From assembly GCA_016719615.1 (NCBI GenBank), contig JADJYQ010000003.1, forward strand, positions 62,001 to 126,000: 64,000 bases of DNA, in the 5' to 3' direction. Positions 28,543 to 37,648 of this stretch are shown in pieces. Position 1 is the stretch's first letter. Each line of letters opens with the position of its first letter. Origin of the DNA: Saprospiraceae bacterium (GTDB lineage Bacteria; Bacteroidota; Bacteroidia; Chitinophagales; Saprospiraceae). Both the position numbers and the translations under genes were made by a program. The notes below the pieces were generated by a model that was not told the DNA's origin, did not search any database, and was given only the letters and a program-made list of their open reading frames with translations.

Positions 28543-30975
28543 ATGAATCCCATTTTACTCTATTTTCTTCAAATTACTTCATTACTCATACTGTCCATCA
28601 ATACCTTTGGTCAAAATCAAATCAACTCAGTTGTTAATAACCCCAACAAACCATCTCAAAGCAATAAAATTTATGCCATTGTGATTGGTATTTCAGACTA
28701 TTTGGAATACAAAGATTTAAAGTATGCTGACAGAGATGCACAGTATTTTTACGAATATCTTACCTCAGAAATTGGCCCATTTGTACCTAAAGAAAATATC
28801 CTCTTGCTTACAAATAGTGAGGCTACTTTCGACAATATTAATATACAACTGCAAAATCTAAATGAAAAGCTTAAAATTGGTGATGAATTAATTATTTATT
28901 TTGCAGGCCATGGAGATTACTCAAAAGCACTGCACACCAATCCAGGATTCCTTGTTTGTTATAACTCTTCAAAAACTGGTGTTTTCATAAGTGGAAACGC
29001 AATTAAATTGTATGAACTTGATAATTTCACAAAAACTCTAGTTATTGATAAAAAAGTAAGAGTAATAATTATTTTGGATATGTGTCACGCAGGAAAATTC
29101 AATTTTCCTCTCGCCAATCAGGAATTATCACCTCTATCTAAAAAGTTGTATAGAAATGCTCAGGAAATAAGAATTCTTAGTTGCCAGGATTATGAAACAA
29201 GTCAGGAAGACTCTAGTTTTGGTGGTGGGCGAGGTGTATTTAGTTACTTTTTGTTAGAAGGTTTCTATGGAAACGCAGATCTTGACAATGATAATAACAT
29301 ATCCGTATTTGAAATCGAAAAATATTTGGGAGAAAATGTTCCATTTGCAATTGAAGGGTATCGTCAATACCCCAATATATTTGGAGATAAAAAAGAAACT
29401 CTATTTAAATTAAACAAAGAAATTTTAAACAAGAATAAAAAAGAAACTTTAAAAGCAACTCAATCAATTGGATATAATACTAGAGGATCCCAACGCAGTG
29501 AAAATATAGATTCTCAAACAAGCTTAATCCTATCACTTTTTCATAAGTCAATTATAAATAAAAATTTCTTCCATCCAAAAGACAGTTGCACAGAATATTA
29601 TTTCAATTTTATAAAATCAAATTATACCACTCTGTGTGATAGCTTACAACTTAGCAGACAATATGCCAGAGCATTGCTCGATGCGGTACAAATTGCTATA
29701 AATAATTTAATGGCTTCCAATCCGGAAGAAATTACACTTTCAAAAAAAAGGAAACTTCATAGTTATAACCAATATCTAAAATATTTAGAGAAAGCTCTAG
29801 ATCTACTAGGTGAAAATTACTTTATGTATTCTAAAATTCTTTCCAGAAAATATTTTCTTGAAGGCTATTTATCATCACTTACTACCCAAAATCCAAATAA
29901 AGATTTAGCTACCAAATGTGTTTCCTTATTCAAAACCGCATTAAATTACGATCCCAATTCCTCAGAAAGCTATTGGCAATTAACCTCAGTTTATGGAAAT
30001 CTACTTTACCAAAAAGACTCTTTTGAATATTATGCAAATAAATTAATTGAAATTGAACCTACCTGGATGTATGCCACATCAGATATTTCAAAAATTTATA
30101 TGGAAATATTTAAAGATTATGACAAAGCATATCAAATTCTCATACAATCGCTTTCAGCAGATTCTAACTCCATATTTATTTTAAATCGAATGGGAAGATA
30201 TTATCACCTTAAAGGAAATTTTAAAGAAGCTCAAAAATATTTGCTTAAAGCCCTTTCACAGGATTCAAATTTTATATACGCACTACATAACTTAGGAAAT
30301 GCCTACTTAGATAGTCGGCAATATGCCAAAGCAAGAGAAATTTATGAAAAAATAATCAAATTAGACTCAACTCAGCACATTACCATCCATAACCAAGGAT
30401 TAATTTCATTTTTAGAAAAACAATATACTCAGGCCATTGAATATTTTAATAAATCCATAACTCTTGATAGTACATTTCTGCCCAATTATCACTATCTAGG
30501 AATTATTTACTCCTTTAATGGAAACTTCATTCATGCAGAATATATGCTTAAAAAGTGCATCGATTTGAATCCCACAAATTTTATGCCTTACTCAGACTTA
30601 TTTAAACTATATCTTAAATCAAATCGCAAGCAAGAAGCTTTAAATAATTTATACAAGTGCCTCGAATTAGGGCCAAATAGTTTATATACACTTACTAATT
30701 TAGGAAGTTACTATTTCTATATAAAAAATTACGAATTAGCAAAAGTTGTTCTAAACGAAGTTATTAAATCAGACAGCAACATATTTGAGCCAAATTACTA
30801 CCTTGCCAGCATCTATAGTCTTCAGTCAAAAAATCGCATAGCCTTTAAGTATTTAACAAAAGCATTGAGACTTCAGGAATTATCACATTCTAGAATTGAA
30901 CTTAAAGAAGATATTAATTTTGAGAACTTACGGAGAGATAAAAAAAGGTGGGCTAAACTAAATATTCAATATTAA
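28543..30975 (+). CDS. Exported caspase-like (peptidase C14/metacaspase) protein with TPR repeats
   Basis: 810 residues. An N-terminal signal peptide (hydrophobic to about residue 24, NTFGQ) predicts export. Residues about 40-290 are a caspase-fold domain: YAIVIGISDY at the first strand, the catalytic His in LIIYFAGHGDYS and the catalytic Cys in RVIIILDMCHAGKF, with a later SCQDYETSQE and GVFSYFLLEGFYG. Residues about 430-800 contain about nine TPRs (ALHNLGNAYLDSRQYAKAREIY; PNYHYLGIIYSFNGNFIHAEYM). Both catalytic residues are present, so protease activity on the extracytoplasmic side is plausible. Codon use is strongly AT-rich compared with flanking genes. Caspase-TPR proteins also occur in defence and signalling contexts, but export argues against an intracellular abortive role. 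Confidence 0.85.
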   Translation: MNPILLYFLQITSLLILSINTFGQNQINSVVNNPNKPSQSNKIYAIVIGISDYLEYKDLKYADRDAQYFYEYLTSEIGPFVPKENILLLTNSEATFDNINIQLQNLNEKLKIGDELIIYFAGHGDYSKALHTNPGFLVCYNSSKTGVFISGNAIKLYELDNFTKTLVIDKKVRVIIILDMCHAGKFNFPLANQELSPLSKKLYRNAQEIRILSCQDYETSQEDSSFGGGRGVFSYFLLEGFYGNADLDNDNNISVFEIEKYLGENVPFAIEGYRQYPNIFGDKKETLFKLNKEILNKNKKETLKATQSIGYNTRGSQRSENIDSQTSLILSLFHKSIINKNFFHPKDSCTEYYFNFIKSNYTTLCDSLQLSRQYARALLDAVQIAINNLMASNPEEITLSKKRKLHSYNQYLKYLEKALDLLGENYFMYSKILSRKYFLEGYLSSLTTQNPNKDLATKCVSLFKTALNYDPNSSESYWQLTSVYGNLLYQKDSFEYYANKLIEIEPTWMYATSDISKIYMEIFKDYDKAYQILIQSLSADSNSIFILNRMGRYYHLKGNFKEAQKYLLKALSQDSNFIYALHNLGNAYLDSRQYAKAREIYEKIIKLDSTQHITIHNQGLISFLEKQYTQAIEYFNKSITLDSTFLPNYHYLGIIYSFNGNFIHAEYMLKKCIDLNPTNFMPYSDLFKLYLKSNRKQEALNNLYKCLELGPNSLYTLTNLGSYYFYIKNYELAKVVLNEVIKSDSNIFEPNYYLASIYSLQSKNRIAFKYLTKALRLQELSHSRIELKEDINFENLRRDKKRWAKLNIQY

Positions 30976-31047
30976 ACCATAAAATGAATAATTAAAAAAC
31001 CAACTAATTTCAAGAGCGCAATTAATTATTTCATTAATCCAATATAA

Positions 31048-32551
31048 ATGCATCGAACTTTTATTTTATTAACAATAATATTCTATTTAAATAAAATATA
31101 CTCACAAGATCTTCATATATATTATAATGTATTTAAAGATAGTATTTGGATGCAAAAAAATGGTAAAGAAACAACTGCCAGAAAAACCAAGATAGGAGAA
31201 ACAATCCAACTTCATTTAATTGAATATAATAACTATATTTATCAAGCCAAGATTAACGTCACAACAAAATCCCAAACAACAGAATCTCCTTTATTACGAT
31301 CCCATTTCAATAGCAATGAAAATTCAGAGCTCCAGAATAATTTAATAAACAATTGGCCAACTTTAAGTTTTACAGCTAATAACCTATTTGGAGATTTATT
31401 ATCAAGTTTAACAAATACTAATTCAGATCATGGGAGCCGAGGTAATATTACAGGATCTCCCAATTCAAATATCAATTTTTTAGAATTAATAGAATATTGT
31501 AGGACTGTAAATAATAATATTTTAAAATCAATCAGCTAATCTCTATACTACAAATGCTAGATCAATGCTCCATTTACTACCATTCAATTCATCATAATCG
31601 GCAACTACCACCTACCATTTTAAAGCAACTCTTTCTCTCTACATTTGAAAATGCCGTTAATTCCAAAAATAAACCCATAAACACCAGTGAATTATTTCAT
31701 TTAAATTTTGAAATAGCTAACATAAACACATTAATAGTTGAATCGTTAAAATTAATAGATTTAATAAATGCTGCCTACAAAAATATACAGCAAGATAAAA
31801 ACATTATTTACACTCCTACATATTTAGAAATTGAATCTGAATTAAGCTCAACATTTAAGCAACTTTATAAAAGTTCCATGCTTCTAGAAAGTGTAAAAAA
31901 TTTAGTCATTAGTAAAGAGCCTGTCAATATGACCTCAATGTATCTTAAATATCTAGAGATGTTATCTAACTCATTTGAAAAGACCATTCCTATAAACGTA
32001 GAATCAGAAAATATTTCAATCCAAATTGCTCTCTTTGAAAACGATTCAATTACATCCTTTCAATTTGCGTCAACAGATAAGAATAGCATTCAATCGAAAG
32101 AAATCACATTTCAGTCCTCTAGCGCATTTAATTTTAATACCTCCTTTGGTCTAGCTTTGAATACCTTTCAAAAAATCCCTGAAAAATACTATATTGAAAA
32201 TGATGTTATTAAATCTGAACAACTCAATAAACTAAATCCCATCATTTACTCTTCCCTGAATATTACTACGAATTCCAAATCACTAATAAAGCCTTCCTTA
32301 TCTCTTGGCATAGGGACTTCACTTTCAAATGACGAAGCTACAAATGGATTGATTTACATATTAGGTTTGGGCGCAATTATAGGGAAAAAAATCAGCTCCA
32401 GATTAGCGGAGGTTTAACATATTATAATACTGAAAAATTATCAAAAGGACTAAAACCTAATGAACCTATTGACATTGGGCAAGGGGAAATACCCACCGTA
32501 AAAAAATATGAAAATGGTTTCTTCATTGGGTTTAGTTTTATGATGAAATGA
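31048..32551 (+). CDS. Exported hypothetical protein with barrel-like C-terminus (two frameshifts)
   Basis: Two consecutive open frames (31048-31539 and 31554-32417) and a third tail look like one gene. The N-terminal signal peptide is MHRTFILLTIIFYLNKIYSQ. A one-base shift near 31520 (in a TTTTAAAA stretch) gives a continuous helical middle, and a missing C near 32399 restores SQISGGLTYYNTEKL and runs to a stop at 32551, ending in GFFIGFSFMMK with alternating hydrophobic residues and a final aromatic-rich strand, as in outer-membrane barrels. The joined length is about 500 residues. I do not recognise the family. It follows the caspase-TPR gene by 72 bases, so the two are probably co-expressed. 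Confidence 0.6.
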
Positions 32552-32629
32552 GCAATAAAAAATTACCTTTAATACACTTATGAAATACCAAATAATTGAT
32601 AATAAATCCGAATTTTATAAATAATTTAA

Positions 32630-32661
32630 TAAACCTAATCAATGCGATAATTTTAGGTTTA
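32630..32661. terminator. Possible transcription terminator or hairpin
   Basis: A 9-bp perfect inverted repeat (TAAACCTAA / TTAGGTTTA) with a 14-base spacer lies about 80 bases after the previous stop and just before the next gene. The following bases are T-rich only after a gap, so it is a weak candidate. Confidence 0.35.
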
Positions 32662-32680
32662 TTAACTTAAAATTATTTTT

Positions 32681-33067
32681 ATGAAACATTTAACTCTATT
32701 TGTCCTTTCAATTTTTTTATGTTGTTTTACAATTATGAACATCAATTCAAAACCAATTTTAAATCCTCCAATGTATTATTACAAATGGAATGAAAAAGAC
32801 AAAGGTTATACAAAATTAAATTCTAAAGGCCTTTCAAAAGTAAAGGAAGGCAAAAAGAAAAAACTTACTACTAATCAAATAATGACTTCCTTAAATTGCT
32901 TTGATCATTTTGAATTTATATGCAGTCAAGTTGCAAATTCACCATCGGGTTGCAAAGCTACAGGAATTGGAAAATATTCAAAAAGCTGCAAAGATGTTTG
33001 TAATTGTCCGCCTTATCCAGGCAAGATCCCAGATTTAAAAGAATTGATTGAGAAAGTGAAATTATGA
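32681..33067 (+). CDS. Small secreted cysteine-rich hypothetical protein
   Basis: A 128-residue protein with a signal peptide (MKHLTLFVLSIFLCCFTIMNINS). The mature part is Lys-rich in the middle (KGLSKVKEGKKKKLTTN) and carries six cysteines in the last 60 residues (LNCFDHFEFICSQVANSPSG; CKATG; SCKDVCNCPPYPG), suggesting a disulphide-stabilised small domain. I do not recognise it. It has its own flanking hairpins, including a strong terminator just downstream, so it may be transcribed as a single gene. It lies in the same AT-rich block as the caspase-TPR gene. A toxin-like, signalling or structural role is possible but unsupported. Confidence 0.65.
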   Translation: MKHLTLFVLSIFLCCFTIMNINSKPILNPPMYYYKWNEKDKGYTKLNSKGLSKVKEGKKKKLTTNQIMTSLNCFDHFEFICSQVANSPSGCKATGIGKYSKSCKDVCNCPPYPGKIPDLKELIEKVKL

Positions 33068-33134
33068 CCTATTCCATCAACTTATGGACTAAATAACCAA
33101 GCTTTCCTTTGCTTGATTCCATTCATGGAAATAT

Positions 33135-33164
33135 ACAGCCTGTCATCAAAACAGGCTGTTTTTT
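33135..33164 (+). terminator. Rho-independent terminator
   Basis: A perfect 9-bp stem (ACAGCCTGT / ACAGGCTGT) with a 7-base loop is followed by a run of T. It lies about 68 bases after the small cysteine-rich gene and should end its transcript. Confidence 0.85.
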
Positions 33165-33262
33165 ATAAACATCAATTTTGGTAACAATGAAATTATTAGA
33201 GAATATAGAACTTATGTCATCTGGTTAAATCTTTATAGATTTGCCTAAAATCAAACAAAGGA

Positions 33263-34720
33263 ATGTGTATTGGCAAATATAAAAATGGTTTGTTCCCAAT
33301 TATTGCCTTTATTCTTTTCCTTTCCATCAGCCTTCATGCGCAAGTCAATGAACTTTCAGATGCGATCTCCAAAGGCCATTTTAAAAAATCCAAAGAATTA
33401 TGTACCACTTCCAGGTGGCTCAATATAGTTTCCGGACAATTAAATTGGACCCCAATCTACTTTGCAATCTTTCAAGCCGGGATTGATTCGAGTGCATATA
33501 TCAAACTTCACAAAAAATACAAAGAAAATTTACTGCCCACATACCGCGGTCATAAAGAGTCTTTTCTTGAAATGTGTAAAACCCTTATTGACTCAGGTAT
33601 TAAATTAAACTCCTTCGACAAAAAAGGAAGAAGTCCTCTGTATTATGCTGCATTGTTCCGGCTCGATACCTTGGTTGATTATTTCATCGCCAATGGCGCA
33701 ACTATAGAAGATTCGGACGACTTATTCCGCATCGCGGCTTCATTTGGTTACCCTAACATTTGTAAACAATTATTAAAATACAAACTCGATCCTTGCGCTA
33801 CAGGTAAAGAATGCTTTGCTCCTATTCATTTAGCTGCTATAAACGGTCATACTCAGGTCCTTAAAACTATTCTCGAATCTAAAATTAATGTTGATTGCCT
33901 CACCAGGGAAGGTTATGCAAGTTTTTCAGGACTAACAGCACTGCAGCTGGCAGCTATGAATGGTCAAGCTGAAATCGTGGCACTATTGATCCAATCCGAA
34001 GCTAAAACAAATGTCACAAACTCACAAAAAGAAAATATTTTACACTTCGCAGCAAAAGGCCCGAGACAAGATGTTTACAAACTCGACAAAAAAGGAGAAC
34101 CTGAAGATTATATATATGTAAAAGGCAGTGATTTAAAAACGGCAATGATCGTTGATTCATTTGTTCCGGAACTTGGCATTCATGATCAAATAGGTGCAAA
34201 CCCACTTCATTGGGCTGCGTATTTTAGAAATTTGGAGCTATGTACCTATTTTATATCTAAAAAACAATATCCAGTCGTAGTTCAAAATGATGCCGCACAT
34301 TGTTTTGCTACAGCATTAAATCATACCATGCATTGGATCGATCCCCATATTGAATTAAAAGTTCAGGAGACAGAAAAAATAATTAATTATTGGGAAATAG
34401 CAGAAACAAAATATAGATATAGTCTTCAAAAAATAAATAATAAACTCCTGGGAAAGAAATTACTTCAAATCGGAACTATTGCGCTTGCAGTAGCTGCGGC
34501 CAGTTATCAAGCAAGCATAGATGCTGCATCAAGTGGTTTTGGCTATTCAAGCATAAATTACCCGATCATAGAAAGTGGTGACCTGCCAAGTATTAAAAAA
34601 CACATTCATCGCCAAATAACTATTTGTCAAAATTTCAGGAATTTTTTAAAGATAAAAAATTCCATTCCAGAACAAAAAGGAATCCACGAAGAAATTAAAA
34701 ATCTATTAAATCATGAATAA
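33263..34720 (+). CDS. Exported ankyrin-repeat protein
   Basis: 485 residues with an N-terminal signal peptide (GLFPIIAFILFLSISLHAQ). Residues about 100-340 hold ankyrin repeats, best seen as GRSPLYYAALFRLDTLVDYF, FAPIHLAAINGHTQVLKTIL, LTALQLAAMNGQAEIVALLI and GANPLHWAAYFRNLELCTYF, with an insert of charged residues between the last two. The C-terminal part has one hydrophobic Ala-rich segment (LLQIGTIALAVAAASYQASID) that could be a membrane helix. Ankyrin repeats mediate protein binding; an exported version would act in the periplasm or outer membrane. It overlaps the next gene by eight bases, so the pair is probably one unit. Confidence 0.8.
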   Translation: MCIGKYKNGLFPIIAFILFLSISLHAQVNELSDAISKGHFKKSKELCTTSRWLNIVSGQLNWTPIYFAIFQAGIDSSAYIKLHKKYKENLLPTYRGHKESFLEMCKTLIDSGIKLNSFDKKGRSPLYYAALFRLDTLVDYFIANGATIEDSDDLFRIAASFGYPNICKQLLKYKLDPCATGKECFAPIHLAAINGHTQVLKTILESKINVDCLTREGYASFSGLTALQLAAMNGQAEIVALLIQSEAKTNVTNSQKENILHFAAKGPRQDVYKLDKKGEPEDYIYVKGSDLKTAMIVDSFVPELGIHDQIGANPLHWAAYFRNLELCTYFISKKQYPVVVQNDAAHCFATALNHTMHWIDPHIELKVQETEKIINYWEIAETKYRYSLQKINNKLLGKKLLQIGTIALAVAAASYQASIDAASSGFGYSSINYPIIESGDLPSIKKHIHRQITICQNFRNFLKIKNSIPEQKGIHEEIKNLLNHE

Positions 34721-35315
34721 ATTAACCATCAGAGCCATGCGCATTTTTCAAAAATGTTTCATACTTTTTATTTTTATGTATGTCTTTACAGTCACTGCAC
34801 AGTCCTCCATCAAAGTGGAAGCTTTCACCATTAATTATCCAACAAATTCATCCTTTGATGCATCTATCTGTGCTCCTTATACTGAATATTCTATCGAAGG
34901 AATGAATACTCCGGATGGAATGGGGTTTACGTATGATTATTATGATGAATCATTGAAGCAATTTAAAATTTTATTAGCTTCTTTAATAAAAACAAATATG
35001 CCCTTTCAATGTGTGAAAGAATCCGGAGAAAAAGCAAAGTATAAACTGGAATGCCGACTCGAATCACAATCTGAAGGAAAAGTTGTAACGGCTTTTAGTA
35101 AAATTTCACTGGAAATTACAATGACCTGGAAGCTAACCCGTCTAGAAGATGGAGAAGTCATGTTTCGAGAAAAATTAGTAGGTATGCATAAAAATAAAAT
35201 AGGTAATGCATTCAGCGGAAAATCAAAAGCGCGAGAAAGAGCTGCTAAAGCCTTGGAGATGGCCTTTTTAGAATCCAGAAAAATGTTGGAAACGAAATTA
35301 ATGGACTTTAAATAA
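34713..35315 (+). CDS. Exported hypothetical protein
   Basis: 200 residues. A signal peptide (FILFIFMYVFTVTAQ) follows a basic N-terminus; the ATG at 34713 overlaps the ankyrin gene, and the ATG at codon 9 (MRIFQKC) would also work. The mature protein is a mixed alpha/beta domain with a charged C-terminal helix (SKARERAAKALEMAFLESRK). A stretch reading KLECRLESQSEGKVVTAFSKI...TWKLTRLEDGEVMF resembles beta strands of small periplasmic lipid- or protein-binding proteins, but I cannot assign a family. It is coupled to the exported ankyrin gene and is likely its partner. Confidence 0.65.
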   Translation: MNKLTIRAMRIFQKCFILFIFMYVFTVTAQSSIKVEAFTINYPTNSSFDASICAPYTEYSIEGMNTPDGMGFTYDYYDESLKQFKILLASLIKTNMPFQCVKESGEKAKYKLECRLESQSEGKVVTAFSKISLEITMTWKLTRLEDGEVMFREKLVGMHKNKIGNAFSGKSKARERAAKALEMAFLESRKMLETKLMDFK

Positions 35316-35495
35316 TTATCTATTCATTTTAAGGCCCCATAAACCCTGGTATCACTTGGGAAAGGGGTGGTATAATGCCGTACAATATCATAATATAAGA
35401 ACATACAAAATCTTCTTTCGCCTAGGCATTTCCTTTTCCCTTTAGCCTTTAGTCTTTACCCTTAATGAATTATCTTTAAGCAAAATTTACAGACT

Positions 35496-36032
35496 ATGTC
35501 CGTACGCAGACCTTTTAACATCCAAAAATGGGTAGAAGAACATCGCTCTGAGCTCAAACCTCCGGTAGCAAATCGAAACCTTTATCAGGACGCAGAAGAT
35601 TTTATTGTGATGGTTGTAGCTGGTCCGAATGCCCGCAAAGATTATCACTATAACGAAACGGAAGAATGGTTTTTTCAATTAGAGGGCGATATCACGGTCA
35701 GAATTCAGGAAGATGGCCAGCCGGTTGATATCCCCATTCGCGAAGGCGAGATTTTTCTATTGCCTGCCAAAACGCCACATTCGCCGATGAGGCCAGCAGG
35801 TTCCATCGGCCTGGTCATTGAAGCAAAACGCCGCGAACAGGATATGGATGGTTTGATGTGGTTTTGTGAGAAATGTAATGCGAAATTGCATGACAGTTAT
35901 TTTCACCTGGAAAATATTGAAAAAGATTTTCTGCCCCGATTCAAGGAATATTACAACTCAACTGAAATGCGAACTTGTCCTAATTGTGGCACCATCATGG
36001 AGGCCGATCAAAGATTTACCGATCCTACTTAA
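35496..36032 (+). CDS. nbaC: 3-hydroxyanthranilate 3,4-dioxygenase
   Basis: A 178-residue cupin dioxygenase that opens 3-hydroxyanthranilate to 2-amino-3-carboxymuconate semialdehyde, a step of tryptophan breakdown and of eukaryote-like NAD synthesis. Iron ligands are visible in DYHYNETEEWFFQLEG (His and Glu) and LLPAKTPHSP (His). The C-terminal pair of CxxC motifs (CEKC, CPNC) forms the second, rubredoxin-like metal site of the bacterial enzyme. The length matches the family. No other kynurenine-pathway gene is visible within the window; the following LpxH-like gene starts 9 bases on and may share its transcript. Confidence 0.95.
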   Translation: MSVRRPFNIQKWVEEHRSELKPPVANRNLYQDAEDFIVMVVAGPNARKDYHYNETEEWFFQLEGDITVRIQEDGQPVDIPIREGEIFLLPAKTPHSPMRPAGSIGLVIEAKRREQDMDGLMWFCEKCNAKLHDSYFHLENIEKDFLPRFKEYYNSTEMRTCPNCGTIMEADQRFTDPT

Positions 36033-36040
36033 AAACTATT

Positions 36041-36802
36041 TTGGCAAACGTTTACTTTGCGTCCGATTTTCACCTGAAAACTGATTCTGCTGAAAGCAGA
36101 CAAAGGGAAATGCATATCATCGATTGGCTCGATAGCATTTCACCAGATATCGCAGAACTCTATCTTGTTGGTGATGTATTTGATTTTTGGTTTGATTATA
36201 AAAAAGTTATTCCTCGCGGATTTACACCAATCCTCTCTCGCTTATTTGAATTGCGAAAAAACAATATTCCCGTCTATTTTTTTACCGGAAATCACGATCT
36301 ATGGATGTTTGATTATTTTACCAAGGAATTGGATATTCCCATTTATAAAAATCCCATCATCAAAGAAATTCAGGGAAAGAAGATTTACATTGGTCACGGT
36401 GACGGCCTTGGACCCGGAGATCATGGTTACAAAATGATTAAAAAATTATTTACGAATCCCATAGCCCAAAAAATGTTCCGTTGGTTGCATCCGGATGTAG
36501 GCATTGGTCTTGCGCATTATTTTAGTTCGAAAAGTAGGGAAGCTCAGGATGCGGTTCAGGAATTTCTAGGCCCCGAAAAAGAATGGCTGATTCAGTTTGC
36601 AGAACAACAATTGCTAACAGATCCATGCGATTATTATATTTTTGGACACCGCCATTTGCCCATAAATTACTTATTATCAAATCAACATTCGAGATACCTT
36701 AATTTGGGCGATTGGATCACATTCCGTTCTTATGGAAAAATGCAAGGGGGAAATGTGCAATTACATTTTTATAAGAATGAAAAAGCGACTCCTTATTCTT
36801 AA
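36041..36802 (+). CDS. lpxH: UDP-2,3-diacylglucosamine diphosphatase-like metallophosphoesterase
   Basis: About 253 residues. It has the LpxH-type metallophosphatase motifs in order: FASDFHL (DxH), GDVFDFWF (GDxxDxW), GNHD, IGHGDG and FGHRHLP. LpxH hydrolyses UDP-2,3-diacylglucosamine to lipid X, a step of lipid A synthesis, at the cytoplasmic face of the inner membrane. The frame is open further upstream to 35984, but that part overlaps the dioxygenase gene out of frame; I choose the TTG at 36041 (MANVYFASDFHL). The symbol is tentative because Bacteroidota members are divergent from the E. coli enzyme. Confidence 0.85.
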   Translation: MANVYFASDFHLKTDSAESRQREMHIIDWLDSISPDIAELYLVGDVFDFWFDYKKVIPRGFTPILSRLFELRKNNIPVYFFTGNHDLWMFDYFTKELDIPIYKNPIIKEIQGKKIYIGHGDGLGPGDHGYKMIKKLFTNPIAQKMFRWLHPDVGIGLAHYFSSKSREAQDAVQEFLGPEKEWLIQFAEQQLLTDPCDYYIFGHRHLPINYLLSNQHSRYLNLGDWITFRSYGKMQGGNVQLHFYKNEKATPYS

Positions 36803-37565
36803 TTGGATCTTATGTATTTTATATTCACCTGTCCAGGCACAGGAATTGAAATTATTGTTGGATACTTTTGTAGAAGCCGACCTTGTACAATTGGATCCAT
36901 TAGGTAATATTTATCTTATAAATCAATCAGACAAAACGCTTCAAAAATTCAATCCGGAGTTTGTTCATTTATTTTCCATAAGCATTCAAAATAATTGGGA
37001 AAATGCAAGATTGGATGTCAGCGATCCGTTTAAAATCATTCTCTACTATCCGGGAGATTACAAAATCCAATTGCTGGATGCCCAACTTAGTTTGCTTCAA
37101 ACTATAAATGCGCCAGATCTCAATGAAAAAGCAGCGATTGGCCATTACGACAGCGACCGATTCATCATTTATGATGGAAACAATCTCGCGATCCAAAATT
37201 ATAAAACCGGAAAAACTGAAAACTCAACATTCAGCGGCCTGTTTTCTTCCATGGATGCCAAGGACGTGTCTCTTAAGAAATTGAAAAATTACATTTATTT
37301 CATTCAAAAAAAATTGAGCATTGTGGTTTATACAAATCAACTTTTTGAAGCAAAAAAATGGACAGACTCAGATATGGAAATGGCAGATGTAAATGAACAT
37401 TTTATATTTAAATTAAAAAACAATACTATATTTGGATTTAATCAAATTAACTATACTGAAACAGAATTATATACTGCAAAAAATATAATCTCTGCTTTTG
37501 CCATCTCAAATCAAAAAATGTTAATCCTTGAAGGGAATCGATTAAAATTGTGGTATTTGTATTAA
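36777..37565 (+). CDS. Exported hypothetical protein, propeller-like
   Basis: About 262 residues starting at the ATG at 36777 (MKKRLLILNWILCILYSPVQAQ), which gives a proper signal peptide; the frame is open to 36732 but that part has no signal character. It overlaps the LpxH-like gene by 26 bases. The mature protein shows short repeated beta patterns (LVQLDPLGNIYLINQSDKTL, FIIYDGNNLAIQNY, FNQINYTETELYTAK) consistent with a beta-propeller-like fold. The family occurs as a small conserved protein beside lpxH or similar genes in some Bacteroidota; that is from general familiarity, not checked. Function unknown. Confidence 0.6.
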   Translation: MKKRLLILNWILCILYSPVQAQELKLLLDTFVEADLVQLDPLGNIYLINQSDKTLQKFNPEFVHLFSISIQNNWENARLDVSDPFKIILYYPGDYKIQLLDAQLSLLQTINAPDLNEKAAIGHYDSDRFIIYDGNNLAIQNYKTGKTENSTFSGLFSSMDAKDVSLKKLKNYIYFIQKKLSIVVYTNQLFEAKKWTDSDMEMADVNEHFIFKLKNNTIFGFNQINYTETELYTAKNIISAFAISNQKMLILEGNRLKLWYLY

Positions 37566-37648
37566 TTCAATATCATATCAGCTATTCACGTCAACATCTT
37601 CGCAGTACAATCGTTATTATTGCACTTGGAATCGATTAAATAATAACT

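Noticed and set aside
28543..30975. Caspase-TPR gene as an intracellular anti-phage abortive system
   Set aside because: It has a signal peptide and exported neighbours, and none of the typical defence partners is present. The claim would go beyond the evidence.
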